DNA of 64,000 nucleotides. Source: Massilia forsythiae (lineage in GTDB: Bacteria > Pseudomonadota > Gammaproteobacteria > Burkholderiales > Burkholderiaceae_D). Every line of letters starts with the position of its first letter. Positions within the stretch are counted from its first letter, which is position 1. The stretch is from contig NZ_CP051685.1 of NCBI RefSeq assembly GCF_012849555.1, forward strand, positions 2,914,001 through 2,978,000, in the 5' to 3' direction. Shown here piece by piece: positions 8,544 to 16,999 of this stretch. Below the pieces are notes generated by a model. That model was given only the letters and a program-made list of their open reading frames with translations, was not told the origin of the DNA and did no database searches. A program made the translations under genes and the position numbers.

Positions 8544-9053
8544 TTATTTTTCTTCGCTTTTATGTGGCCTCGCCGCCCTGATGCTTTCTTCGACAAGTTT
8601 CGCCGTCTCGGCGAAGGAACGCATCTGGACGCCGATCTCGTGTGCCCGAGTGTTGAGCTCGTCCTGCACGCGCTTGATGTCTTGGAGAATGGATGACGGT
8701 GTCGGACCAAGCGTGCCGTTCGCAGTTTCGCCCGCCATCGTTTCCGCTTGCATTGCCGTGTCATCGGCACCTATCTGCCTGACCGGCACGAATGCCACCT
8801 CCAGCCCGAAAAACGCGCCGATGCGGTTCAAGGTCGCAACGGTCGGATTGCCCTGCCCGAGCTCGATCGCCTTGATGACGCGTGCGCTGACGCCCCGATG
8901 GCGCGCGAAGTCTTCCTGCGTCATGCCGGAGATGGCGCGCATGTCGCGCACGCCTTCGGTAAGCGGCAACCTGGCGGCGGCTGCGGACGCCAGCAATTGA
9001 TTGCGCAACTGCCTGGCCTGCACCTTGTCCATCGGTTTTCGTTTCCCCATCAT
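8544..9053 (-). CDS. HipB-like XRE family antitoxin
   Basis: A 169-residue protein with a Cro/C1-type helix-turn-helix at about residues 36-90 (VRDMRAISGMTQEDFARHRGVSARVIKAIELG). This is followed by a long, mostly helical C-terminal tail rich in Gln, Glu and Lys (SSILQDIKRVQDELN), longer than the usual short HipB. Its ATG overlaps the stop of the hipA-like gene (ATGA at 9050-9053). It should bind DNA at the operon promoter and neutralise the HipA-like kinase. Gene order is hipA then hipB, the reverse of E. coli hipBA. Confidence 0.8.
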   Translation of the reverse strand: MMGKRKPMDKVQARQLRNQLLASAAAARLPLTEGVRDMRAISGMTQEDFARHRGVSARVIKAIELGQGNPTVATLNRIGAFFGLEVAFVPVRQIGADDTAMQAETMAGETANGTLGPTPSSILQDIKRVQDELNTRAHEIGVQMRSFAETAKLVEESIRAARPHKSEEK

Positions 9054-10354
9054 GGCCTCAATGTAAGGAGTTGTATACGTTGCGCGTCGATGCTGGGCGT
9101 GACGAAGTCGACGATGTCCTCATCGATGCCGGCTTCGCGCATGGTGGCGGGCAGCGCGACCAGTTGTGCGCCGAATTCCAACAGTGCCTCGACCAGCCGT
9201 TCGTGCTGCAGCGTGGGCAGGGCCAGGTGCGCCAGCACGTCATCCCAGCGCTGCAATTCCTTGCCATTTTCGCTGTGATACCAGCGCGCCGCACGCGTGA
9301 TGCCCTCGGGGTCCAGGTACATCGGCGCAAAATCGAAGAGCGGCGTGATGCTGATGGCGCCATCCAATATCTGCACAGCCGTATTGCGCGCGTGATTGTC
9401 GGGATTGCGCATCGCCAGGTTGAGGACATCGCGCTGGATGAACTCGATGGTGTCCGCGATGGGATCGTCGACCACGGCGCGGATTGCAGCGAGCAATTTG
9501 AACTGGTCGGCCTGCGCGCCGAAACCTGTCAAGCCTGCGATCGAAGCGGCGCTTTCCTGGTGGTGGCGCAAGACGCGTCCATCCCGTGCTTGCCGGTCGA
9601 AGCGTGGAATGAACAGCATGTCGCCATGCAGCGAAGGCAACTCGGCGGTGCGAAGGCCCATGCGCCGGGCAACTTGCATGTAGCCTTCCTCGTTACGCAG
9701 TACTTTACGGTCGGCCTCGCTGGCGCCACGCGGACGCTTGACGATGAAGTGCCGCCGTGCCCGGTCGTCGGGCAGGGCGGCATCGGGAAACCATTTTCCA
9801 TCTTGCGCCTGGGTCAGCAGATACTTGGGAGCGACTCCCTGGACGCCGGTGCCGCCCGCAGCCAGCATGCCGTGGACCATCATGGTTTCGTGAAATTCGG
9901 GCGCCCGCGCGAGCAGTTCGTCGAAATCGAAACCACGATTCACGAGCTCGTGGCGCTCCCGGTGTGCGGCGAAATACGTCACCGCTTCACGGATGCGCAG
10001 GCGTCCGATGGGATTGAAGGCGCCGGCACACAACAAAGGCAGATCGGAAGCCTGCGCATCCGGTAGTTGCATGCGGCCGAGCAGGAACCTGCGCCCATTG
10101 CCCTGCGGGACGAGGTCGTACAGGAAAGCCGGCCACGCCTGCATGCCTTGACGGTCGGCGCTCAATGGGAACGCGAGCGATACTGGAGGCACGTCACTGA
10201 ATGCATAGTTCAAATCGTATTCGAACACGCAATCGTCGGCGCGGAAACCATTACGGACCACATCGGAAAAACTGACTTGGGCAGCTTCCAGCCACTGGCC
10301 TTCGTGAAAAATCTCGATGTGGCAATCCATATGTGGCGGTGGAGAAAAGTGCAT
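9050..10354 (-). CDS. HipA-family serine/threonine kinase toxin
   Basis: A 434-residue HipA-like protein. An N-terminal HipA_N-type region (FEYDLNYAFSDVPPVSLAFPL) is followed by the kinase core. The catalytic loop DNHARN is at about 319-324 and the metal-binding DFAPMY starts at Asp341, both intact, so activity is expected. Family members phosphorylate aminoacyl-tRNA synthetases or other targets and cause dormancy; the target here is unknown. The ATG at 10354 has no Shine-Dalgarno and sits directly against a 43-bp palindrome; an internal ATG at 10330 is an alternative. It is co-transcribed with the downstream antitoxin through an ATGA overlap. Confidence 0.84.
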   Translation of the reverse strand: MHFSPPPHMDCHIEIFHEGQWLEAAQVSFSDVVRNGFRADDCVFEYDLNYAFSDVPPVSLAFPLSADRQGMQAWPAFLYDLVPQGNGRRFLLGRMQLPDAQASDLPLLCAGAFNPIGRLRIREAVTYFAAHRERHELVNRGFDFDELLARAPEFHETMMVHGMLAAGGTGVQGVAPKYLLTQAQDGKWFPDAALPDDRARRHFIVKRPRGASEADRKVLRNEEGYMQVARRMGLRTAELPSLHGDMLFIPRFDRQARDGRVLRHHQESAASIAGLTGFGAQADQFKLLAAIRAVVDDPIADTIEFIQRDVLNLAMRNPDNHARNTAVQILDGAISITPLFDFAPMYLDPEGITRAARWYHSENGKELQRWDDVLAHLALPTLQHERLVEALLEFGAQLVALPATMREAGIDEDIVDFVTPSIDAQRIQLLTLRP

Positions 10355-10355
10355 T

Positions 10356-10398
10356 AAAAGATCCCGGGAGTAGTGTACATCACTCCCGAGTATCTTTT
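10356..10398. promoter_or_regulatory. Long imperfect palindrome at the hipA start
   Basis: The palindrome begins AAAAGAT, ends ATCTTTT and contains CGGGAGT/ACTCCCG arms around a TGTACA centre. It lies between the dioxygenase stop (10397) and the hipA-like ATG (10352-10354). Two readings fit: an autoregulatory operator for the HipA/HipB complex, or a terminator of the upstream gene, since on the minus strand the stem is followed by CTTTT. Both could be true. Confidence 0.55.
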
Positions 10399-11236
10399 AA
10401 TCGAACCCGCGCACCGGCAACGCCGCCCCGCGCTGGATCCAGTTACGCGGCGAATATTCGGTGCGCCCATCGGTCACGTGCAGCGTGAACGCATGGCGCG
10501 ACACGGGCGAGCGGTTGGGCGCGCTGTAGTGCGGCAGCAGGCCGTGGAAGCACACCAGGCTGCCGGCCTTGGCTTCCAGCGGGATCGCGGTGCTGTCGTC
10601 GGGCCACGGCGTGGCGTCCAGCTTTTCCATGGCGATGCGATCGCCGTCGCGCAGGAAGCGTTCGCGCAGCGGCGTGCGGTGGCCGGCCGGCTCGACCCAC
10701 AGGCAGCCGTTGTCGACGGTCGCGTCTTCCAGTGCGAACCAGAAGGTGGTGACGCTGATCGGGGTGGAATCGAAGAAGGTGGCGTCCTGGTGCCAGCGCA
10801 CTTCGCCGCCGATGCCGGGCTGTTTAAAAATGTACATCGATTGCCAGACCTGCGGCTGCTCCAGGCCGAGGTCGCGCGCCAGCGCGGCCAGTTTCGCATC
10901 GCGCGTAAAGGCCGCGAATACCGGATCCAGGTCGTGCATCGCGTGGCCGATCTTGTTGATCGAGAGCGCCTTGGCCTGCTTCAGTTGGCCGTCGGTGCCG
11001 AAGGCTTCTTCCTCGAAGAAGCAGCGCACCGTGTTGTCGGAGCCGAGGAACCAGTCGTCGCTGGCGCGCGCCTGGTCGCGGGTGGTGAAGATGGCGCGTG
11101 ATTCGGCCGGGTCGAAGGCGTCGACGATCGCTTCGGCACGGGCGCGCAGACGTGCGATCTCGTCCAGCGGTTTGAAATCGGGGATGACGATGTAGCCGTC
11201 GCGCCCGTAGGCGTCGCGTTGTTCCTGGGTGAGCAT
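10397..11236 (-). CDS. Phytanoyl-CoA dioxygenase (PhyH) family protein
   Basis: A 279-residue Fe(II)/2-oxoglutarate oxygenase. The metal-binding HxD is WHQD at 149-151 and the distal histidine is in LLPHYSAP at about His236, followed by an Arg-containing strand. The N-terminal GRDGYIVIPDF is typical of PhyH proteins. The family hydroxylates small molecules or halogenates them; the Asp ligand here argues for hydroxylation. The ATG at 11236 is preferred over a TTG four codons upstream. It lies just downstream of the M29-like gene (27-base gap) on the same strand, so a two-gene unit is likely. The substrate is unknown. Confidence 0.85.
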   Translation of the reverse strand: MLTQEQRDAYGRDGYIVIPDFKPLDEIARLRARAEAIVDAFDPAESRAIFTTRDQARASDDWFLGSDNTVRCFFEEEAFGTDGQLKQAKALSINKIGHAMHDLDPVFAAFTRDAKLAALARDLGLEQPQVWQSMYIFKQPGIGGEVRWHQDATFFDSTPISVTTFWFALEDATVDNGCLWVEPAGHRTPLRERFLRDGDRIAMEKLDATPWPDDSTAIPLEAKAGSLVCFHGLLPHYSAPNRSPVSRHAFTLHVTDGRTEYSPRNWIQRGAALPVRGFD

Positions 11237-11263
11237 GGGGGTGTCCAATCGGTGAAATGAAAA

Positions 11264-12385
11264 TCAGCGGCCTGGCGCCGAAGTAACGGTAACCGGCACG
11301 GCGGCAACCGGCACGGCGCTGACCGGCACGGTCCAGGCGCCGTCCGCGTACACCCGTTCGCCGTCCAGGTACACCGCGTCGGTCTCGACGAACACGTCGA
11401 TGTGGTAGCGCGCATCCTTGCGCTTGAAGCCCGGCTTGCTGTACACGCCGTGCTTGGCGCCCAGCGACAGGTGGATGCCGCACATGCGCTCGTAGGTGCC
11501 GATGTCGTCGACGCGGCGCTCGCGCGTGAAGGCGCGGTTCAGGCCGAAGCCCAGTTCGCGCACCCACACCTCGCCCTCGTCGCGGCGGATGATGTCGAGC
11601 ACCTGCTGGAAGGCCGGCGTGGCGCCGATCGCCTCGACCACGCGGCCGCGCTCGATGACCACGGTGACCGGCTCGTCGGGACGGTTGACCAGGTACGCGG
11701 TGTCGCCGAACACGTGGATGCGCGCGCGCCCGTTGACCGCTTCCAGGTCGCACGCCTCGGTGAACACTTCGCCGATCGGGAACTGGCCGCCGACGTTGTT
11801 CATCGCGCGGTAGTCGCCCACGTTCAGCTTGGCCGGCTCGAACGGCGAATCGAACGCCAGCACCGCGCCGCCGCCGTGCACTTCGGCGCGCCGGGCGCGG
11901 TCGATGCGCTCCTTCAACGCGTGGCCGGTGCCGCGGAAATACTGCGGATCGTAGGCCAGCGATTCGATGTAGTGCTCGCCCTGCGCGCCCGGCATGCGCG
12001 ACAGGTGCACGTGCTCGATGACTTTCAAGCCCAGCTTGAACAGTTCCACGCGCAGGCGGAAGCCGTCCAGGCGGAAGTTGCTCGACTGGACCAGCACCAC
12101 CAGGTCGTGCGGCGCCAGTTGCTTGAACCGGGCCAGCACGTCGTCCGCGGCCGCGCCGTCGAAGTCGACGAAGTCGGCGTCCGGCAGGTTGCGGCGGTAG
12201 GCCTCGGCCAGCGCGCGCGCCAGGCCGGTGCGGGTGTCGTACACCACCAGCGCGCGCTGCGCGGGACCGTGTTCGAGGGCGAAGGCCAGCACGTCGCGCA
12301 GGTGGGCCGTGGCGGCGTCGACGGCGGCGGCCGGCAGGTCGGGGGAATCGGGCGGCAGGTCGAGCGGAGGATGGGCGGTGGTCAT
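11264..12385 (-). CDS. M29-like aminopeptidase family protein
   Basis: A 373-residue protein. I place it near the M29 (AmpS/thermophilic) aminopeptidases because the spaced metal-site segments are present: GEVFTEA with Glu206, ELGFGLN with Glu277, GIHLSLG with His305, and HIDVF with His328 and Asp330. The first 120 residues form an alpha/beta domain (RALVVYDTRTGLARALAEAY), also as in M29. Family members are cytoplasmic dimetal enzymes that remove N-terminal residues from peptides. The C-terminal 20 residues are a Val/Pro/Ala repeat-like tail not expected in the family. It is first in a likely operon with the PhyH gene. Assignment is by motif only. Confidence 0.68.
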   Translation of the reverse strand: MTTAHPPLDLPPDSPDLPAAAVDAATAHLRDVLAFALEHGPAQRALVVYDTRTGLARALAEAYRRNLPDADFVDFDGAAADDVLARFKQLAPHDLVVLVQSSNFRLDGFRLRVELFKLGLKVIEHVHLSRMPGAQGEHYIESLAYDPQYFRGTGHALKERIDRARRAEVHGGGAVLAFDSPFEPAKLNVGDYRAMNNVGGQFPIGEVFTEACDLEAVNGRARIHVFGDTAYLVNRPDEPVTVVIERGRVVEAIGATPAFQQVLDIIRRDEGEVWVRELGFGLNRAFTRERRVDDIGTYERMCGIHLSLGAKHGVYSKPGFKRKDARYHIDVFVETDAVYLDGERVYADGAWTVPVSAVPVAAVPVTVTSAPGR

Positions 12386-12553
12386 TGCTGGCTGGAAGCG
12401 GAAAGCGACGCGACATTATATAGGCGAAACCCAGCGTCGAACCGGCACGGCGATGGCGCCGGGGCGGTGCCGCCGCCACGGCGGCGCACGCTTGCGCAGG
12501 CTCACCACCGGCGGGCCGGCTTCGGCGCACAGTCGAAGGCAAGGAGCGCCATC

Positions 12554-13078
12554 ATGTTGATTCTAAAAGAAAAATTTCTAAACGTAATATTGTCCGTTGC
12601 ACTGTGCTGCCTGGGGCTGGCCTGGCCGGGCGCGTCGTCCTTGCACGCCGCACCGGCGCGGCCGGCAGCGCCGGAAGCGGTGGCCACCGCGTTCTATGGC
12701 TGGTACCTGGACACCCTGAGCGCCGACCAGGATCCGCTGAGCGACCGCCACGCCGTATTCAGCAATTATGTAGCGCAGGCGCTGGTCGCGCGGCTGGTCG
12801 CGCGCCTGAACGGTGGCGGCGCGCCGGAACGCGATTATTTCCTGCAGTCGCCCGGCTACCGCAGCGCCTGGCGCGGCCACGTGGCGGCCACCACCGTGCG
12901 CCGGCGCGCCGGCGCCGCCGACGTCATCGTCACGCTGGGCGAGGATGGCGGCGCCAAGCGCGTGCTGGCGCTGGCCATGGTGCTGGAAGACGGCGCCTGG
13001 AAGGTGCGCCAGGTGGCGCTGGCCGAAGCACGCTCGACGGAAAGCCAGGAAAGTTCAACCGAACAGCCCGGTATTTGA
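12554..13078 (+). CDS. DUF3828 domain exported protein
   Basis: A 174-residue protein starting at an ATG preceded by AAGGAG. The N-terminus is a signal peptide (LNVILSVALCCLGLAWPG, cleavage after about residue 33). The mature part begins AVATAFYGWYLDTLSADQDPL, the FYxWY opening typical of DUF3828 proteins, and has an alpha+beta NTF2-like look. The frame is open much further upstream, but that region is the antisense shadow of the M29-like gene. It stands alone, with a possible weak terminator before the tubulin operon. The function is unknown. Confidence 0.72.
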   Translation: MLILKEKFLNVILSVALCCLGLAWPGASSLHAAPARPAAPEAVATAFYGWYLDTLSADQDPLSDRHAVFSNYVAQALVARLVARLNGGGAPERDYFLQSPGYRSAWRGHVAATTVRRRAGAADVIVTLGEDGGAKRVLALAMVLEDGAWKVRQVALAEARSTESQESSTEQPGI

Positions 13079-13158
13079 TCCCAGCAGTACATCCAGCCGC
13101 TACCCGGTGAACGGCGCGCCGTACCCTTGACGGTGACGCTATCATTCCAAAAGCACAA

Positions 13159-13190
13159 CGGCCCGACGGATGAGCGGGCCGCTGACTTTT
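13159..13190 (+). terminator. Possible weak terminator after the DUF3828 gene
   Basis: A 7-bp stem CGGCCCG/CGGGCCG (13159-13181) followed after five bases by TTTT. The T-run is short and displaced, so termination may be inefficient. It sits 23 bases before the first gene of the tubulin-like operon. Confidence 0.35.
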
Positions 13191-13212
13191 CGATGATCTG
13201 ACGGCGGAGCGA

Positions 13213-14712
13213 ATGGCCTACCGATGGGAAACGCCAGCCAGCGTCTGGCTGGAAGACGACAGGAGCGGCCAGTTCGAACTGGCCGCCAGCGAGGGACTGG
13301 GACGGATCGACTGGCCGCAGGTCCAGTCGCAGGCGCTGGCGCGCGGGCGCGCAGCCGACGTCGCGCGCCTGCTCGGCGCCTCGCTGCCGACGGCCTGCGC
13401 GCACGCGCTGGTCTATCCCGAAGGCTTTGCCTTTTGTCCCGAGTGCGGCAGTCCGCTGCAGCGCTTCGACGGCCGCCGCGCGCGCCAGCCCGACTGGTGG
13501 GGTCCGCATGCCGATGCGCTGCTGCCGCGCCACGTGCCGCACGGCTTGCCGGTGACCTCGATGGCGCTGGGCGACAGCCTGGAAGAGCGTCCGCCGGCGC
13601 CGGCGCCGGGCCGCGCCGACGCCACCCTGCCGGCGCCGCCCAACGCCCATTGCGTGTTCGCCGCCGGCAGCTACGGCTTTCCCGAACAGCGCCTGCTGGC
13701 GCTGGCCCCGGCACGCGGCGTGCTGCAATACTTCGATCCGCTGGGCGAGACCTGGCAGATCCTGTCTGCCGAGGATGGCGCAGCCGACCTCAGCTTTACC
13801 GCATCCGATTACGCCTGGCTGCCGGTAACGGAACCGCGCCGCGGCGAAGTGGCGCTGGTGCCTAGCGTAAATGGCTTGCGCCGCCTGTGGATCAATCCGG
13901 TCGGCGAAACCTACCGCACCGACACCGTCCTGGCCGCGCCGCTGGTGGCCGCGCCCGGCGTCATGCGGCGCCAGACCGCTTGCCTGGCGCGGGGCGGCGC
14001 CGGCGGCCTGAGCCTGAACGTGCTGGACGCCGAACTGGCGCCGGGGCCGTCGTACGAATGCGGTGCACTGCCGCCAGGCGGCTGGAGCCGGCCGGTCGGC
14101 TACGATGGCCGCCTGCTGTGGCTGCATCCGGAAGGGCAGCTGGACTGGCGACCCGGCGAGGCGCCGCGCTTCCTGCCCTGGCCGGACACCTGGCTGCCCA
14201 GCCTCGACCTGGGCGGTCCGACCCTGAGCCGCGACGGCCGCATGTGGCTGATCGGCCACGACGGCCAGTCCTACTGCTTCCTCGAACTCGGCGCGGACAA
14301 GCCGCAGCGCGAGCGCATCGACGGCGCGCGCCTCGGTTTCGCCAACCTGCTGTTCCGGCGCGGCCACGCGGTGGTCGACGAACCCTGGTCGGGCGAGCAC
14401 GTGGAAGACCAGCACGAGGACGATGCGCTGGTGCTGCCGCTGCTGCGCGGCTTCAACAACAACCGCAGCCAGCCGAGCGGGCTGGTGCTGCGCCTGCACA
14501 AGTACACCGGCCGCGCCGAGGACGCGCTGGCCGGCCGCGCCATCCCGCGCACCACGGTCGAATGGATCGGCCGGCGCAACGTGATCCTGGACGAGGTCGC
14601 GCGCCTGGCGCGTCCGCAGGAGTGCGTGCCGCTCGTGTACGCCGGCCGCCTGTGGCTGCACCATCCGGACTGGAACCGGATGCGCGGCTGGAACCTGGAC
14701 GCGCTGCCGTGA
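13213..14712 (+). CDS. Uncharacterised protein with CxxC knuckle, tubulin operon gene 1
   Basis: A 499-residue protein with no signal peptide. One zinc-knuckle half is visible (FCPECGS, Cys75 and Cys78); the partner pair is absent, so metal binding is uncertain. From about residue 145 the sequence has recurring strand-rich blocks with Trp/Leu-Trp (RLWINPVGE, LLWLHPEGQ, RMWLIGHDGQ, RLWLHHPDW), suggesting a beta-propeller or similar repeat fold. The start is supported by GGCGGAG. Its TGA overlaps the next ATG (TGATG), so it is tightly coupled to the von Willebrand-like gene. I do not recognise a named family. A cytoplasmic scaffold in the tubulin-like system is plausible (inference). Confidence 0.7.
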   Translation: MAYRWETPASVWLEDDRSGQFELAASEGLGRIDWPQVQSQALARGRAADVARLLGASLPTACAHALVYPEGFAFCPECGSPLQRFDGRRARQPDWWGPHADALLPRHVPHGLPVTSMALGDSLEERPPAPAPGRADATLPAPPNAHCVFAAGSYGFPEQRLLALAPARGVLQYFDPLGETWQILSAEDGAADLSFTASDYAWLPVTEPRRGEVALVPSVNGLRRLWINPVGETYRTDTVLAAPLVAAPGVMRRQTACLARGGAGGLSLNVLDAELAPGPSYECGALPPGGWSRPVGYDGRLLWLHPEGQLDWRPGEAPRFLPWPDTWLPSLDLGGPTLSRDGRMWLIGHDGQSYCFLELGADKPQRERIDGARLGFANLLFRRGHAVVDEPWSGEHVEDQHEDDALVLPLLRGFNNNRSQPSGLVLRLHKYTGRAEDALAGRAIPRTTVEWIGRRNVILDEVARLARPQECVPLVYAGRLWLHHPDWNRMRGWNLDALP

Positions 14713-16325
14713 TGGGCGCCGTGTCCGCATGGCTGGCGCGGGCGAGGGCGCGCCTGTCCGCCGGCCGCATGGCGCGGCCTGGCGCGCGCGCCGCACCGGT
14801 GCCCGTACACGCCGCGCTGCGTCCGCTGCTGCGCACCGCGCTGGGTGCGGCGGGCCTGCTGGCCCTGGTCGCCGCCCGGGATGCCGCGGCCGTCCCGCAG
14901 GTGCTGCTGGTGCAGAATTCGGGCTGGATGGAGCCGTTCTACACCGACCCGCAATCGCCCTTCAAGCCACTGGTGGCGGCGCTGGCCGCCAGCGTGGCGC
15001 AGCCGGGCGACGCGCTGGTGCTGGCCGCCTTCAACCAGTCGCGCCCGGGCGCGCCGTCGCCGCGCGCGCTGCTCTCGGAAAGCGTCGGCCCCGCCACGCC
15101 GCAGCACGTGCGCGCCGCGCTGGCCGGACTGGACGTGGCGCGCAAGCCGGGCGGCGCCGCGCCGGGCACCACTGCACTGGCCGACACCGACCTGGGCGAA
15201 GCCGTGAACGCGGCGCTGACGCAGGTCCTGCAAGGCAAGCCGGGTCTGGTATGGGTGGTGACGAACAACCGCAACAGCCCGAACAACGACCAGGCGACCG
15301 GCGCGCGCAACCGCGAGTTCTACAACCTGATCCACCATGGCGCGGCGATCGACAAGGCGCTCGCCTTCCCGCTGCGCATGCCGGTGACCGGCGCACACTA
15401 CCGCGCCAACGGCCTGATGGTGTACGTGTTCGCCGCCGGCCGCGAGGGCGCGCGCGAACTGGATCGCCTGCTGGCGTCGGGCCGCGTGGCGCGCGTGATC
15501 ACCGAGCCGCCGGCGCGCCTGAAACCGCTCGACCGCGACACGGTGCGCCTGGTGCCGCGCAAGGTCGAGGGCGCGCCCGGCGTCGAATTCTCGATGGATG
15601 CCGGCGGCCTGCTGCGCGCCGACGTCGCGCCCGACGCGCGCAGCCCGGCAGCGCGCATCCTGTGGAACGTCGAGAACACGATCTATCCGTACACCATCGG
15701 CAGCGCCGGCATCGCCGCGCGCTCGACGCTGGCCGGCGAGGCGCGCCCGATCGTACTGGGCAGCGCGCGCGTGCGCGACCTGGCGCCGGGCCGCGCCGAA
15801 CCGCTGGCCTCGACGGTGCAGCTGCCGGTGGCGCAGTTGCCGGGCAAATGGTCGCTGGAGGCGCTGCAGTCGGCCGGCTCGGCCTACGTGCTGCCGGGCC
15901 GCATCGAGGTGCAGTTGCGCGACCAGCGCCTGGCCTTGTCGCCGGCTTTCGTCGCGCGCATGGCGGCGCTGTTCCCGGGCGATCCGTTGCCCGAGATTTT
16001 CACGCCGCCGGCCGAGATCGGGGCGTCGACCGCAGTGCTGCCGCTCGAGGTGCGCGTGCACTACGGCGCGGCGCCGCTGGTGGCGCTGCTGGGCGGCGGC
16101 CTGGCGCTGCTGGCCGCGGCCGGCGCCGCCGCGTGGGCCTATGGCCGTCCGCGCCGCGTGACCCTGACCGTGGAAGACGAACTGCGCACCGTGCACACGC
16201 GCGCCGGCGCCGTCCAGCCGATCTACGACCGCGCCGGCCAGCAGGTGGCGCGCCTGAAGACCACGCTGTTCGGCCACCGCTTGCTCGACCTGCGCGAAGG
16301 CGCGCAGGTGCGCCTGGGACGGTGA
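14712..16325 (+). CDS. VWA-like membrane protein, tubulin operon gene 2
   Basis: A 537-residue protein starting at the ATG that overlaps the previous stop. A hydrophobic segment at about 38-60 can be a signal or anchor. It is followed by PQVLLVQNSGWMEPFY, which sits where a von Willebrand A domain has its first strand and MIDAS, but the canonical DxSxS reads QNSGW (68-72). The next 200 residues alternate strands and helices as in a VWA fold (LVWVVTNNRNSPNND, GLMVYVFAAGREGA). A transmembrane segment at about 453-478 is followed by a 60-residue cytoplasmic tail (RPRRVTLTVEDELRTVHT). It probably displays a sensor or ligand-binding domain in the periplasm and contacts the tubulin-like protein inside (inference). 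Confidence 0.75.
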   Translation: MGAVSAWLARARARLSAGRMARPGARAAPVPVHAALRPLLRTALGAAGLLALVAARDAAAVPQVLLVQNSGWMEPFYTDPQSPFKPLVAALAASVAQPGDALVLAAFNQSRPGAPSPRALLSESVGPATPQHVRAALAGLDVARKPGGAAPGTTALADTDLGEAVNAALTQVLQGKPGLVWVVTNNRNSPNNDQATGARNREFYNLIHHGAAIDKALAFPLRMPVTGAHYRANGLMVYVFAAGREGARELDRLLASGRVARVITEPPARLKPLDRDTVRLVPRKVEGAPGVEFSMDAGGLLRADVAPDARSPAARILWNVENTIYPYTIGSAGIAARSTLAGEARPIVLGSARVRDLAPGRAEPLASTVQLPVAQLPGKWSLEALQSAGSAYVLPGRIEVQLRDQRLALSPAFVARMAALFPGDPLPEIFTPPAEIGASTAVLPLEVRVHYGAAPLVALLGGGLALLAAAGAAAWAYGRPRRVTLTVEDELRTVHTRAGAVQPIYDRAGQQVARLKTTLFGHRLLDLREGAQVRLGR

Positions 16326-16371
16326 TTCCGTTGCCTCGCGAACCGACCGCCGCCATGCAAACGCCGAAACC

Positions 16372-16397
16372 GACTCCCCGCGCAGGCGGGGACCCAT
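16372..16397. repeat. Partial copy of the dispersed CCCCGCGCAGGCGGGG repeat
   Basis: The segment GACTCCCCGCGCAGGCGGGG plus ACCCAT (16372-16397) equals one end of the intergenic element seen in full at 40.4, 52.5 and 58.8 kb. The second end is missing, so this is a half element inside the 183-bp gap of the tubulin operon. The rest of the gap shows nothing recognisable except the run up to the next start. Confidence 0.7.
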
Positions 16398-16508
16398 GCA
16401 AATTATCGGAACTCGCGATGCCAAACATGTGCAAGCAGATTCGGAAGTAACGACACTGACAACACCGTAAAAACCTCTACCAAGTACAGCAAATCAGGGA
16501 CGAACCCC

Positions 16509-16979
16509 ATGCAGAACCAGCCCACCACGCCCGCCACCTCGCCATCCTCCGGCGCCGCCGACCCCGGCTTCAAGCTCCCCGGCCAGACCCCGGACGAGGC
16601 GATGCCGAAGACGACCCCGGACAGCGCCCGCCAGCCGGTCGAGATCGCGCCCGGCGGCATGACCAACACATCGGCCGCGCCGCTGCGCGACACCTCCGGG
16701 CGCGACCTGGCGATCGCCGGTGCGGTATTCCTGGTCATGCTGGTGATTTACTTTTTCGTGCGCAACGCCTACGTGCAGCACATGGTGGTGCGGCGCGTGT
16801 CGCCCTCGGCGGCCGGCAGCGCCGGCTGGCTGCTGTTCGTCGGCCTCGGCTTCCTGTCGCTGGCGGCGGTGCTGGCGATCGTCAACGCCGCCAGGTACCT
16901 GACGCTGGCCATCACCGGGCCGCTGCTGGTGGTCGGCCTGGTGACGCTGGTGGCGGCGCTGTTCGTCGGCCGCCGCTGA
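16509..16979 (+). CDS. Small three-helix membrane protein, tubulin operon gene 3
   Basis: A 156-residue protein. The first 65 residues are Pro/Thr/Ser/Ala-rich and probably disordered in the cytoplasm. Three hydrophobic helices follow at about 69-88 (IAGAVFLVMLVIYFFV), 105-125 and 132-153, with a short loop RNAYVQHMVVRRVSP between the first two. There is no recognised domain. Its TGA overlaps an ATG of the tubulin-like frame (16977-16981). It may anchor the complex to the membrane (inference). Confidence 0.72.
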   Translation: MQNQPTTPATSPSSGAADPGFKLPGQTPDEAMPKTTPDSARQPVEIAPGGMTNTSAAPLRDTSGRDLAIAGAVFLVMLVIYFFVRNAYVQHMVVRRVSPSAAGSAGWLLFVGLGFLSLAAVLAIVNAARYLTLAITGPLLVVGLVTLVAALFVGRR

Positions 16980-16999
16980 TGTCAATCCAAAGGAATCCC

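Noticed and set aside
11402..12553. N-terminal extension of the DUF3828 frame
   Set aside because: The upstream 384 codons are antisense to the M29-like gene; the ATG at 12554 has a good RBS and opens a signal peptide.
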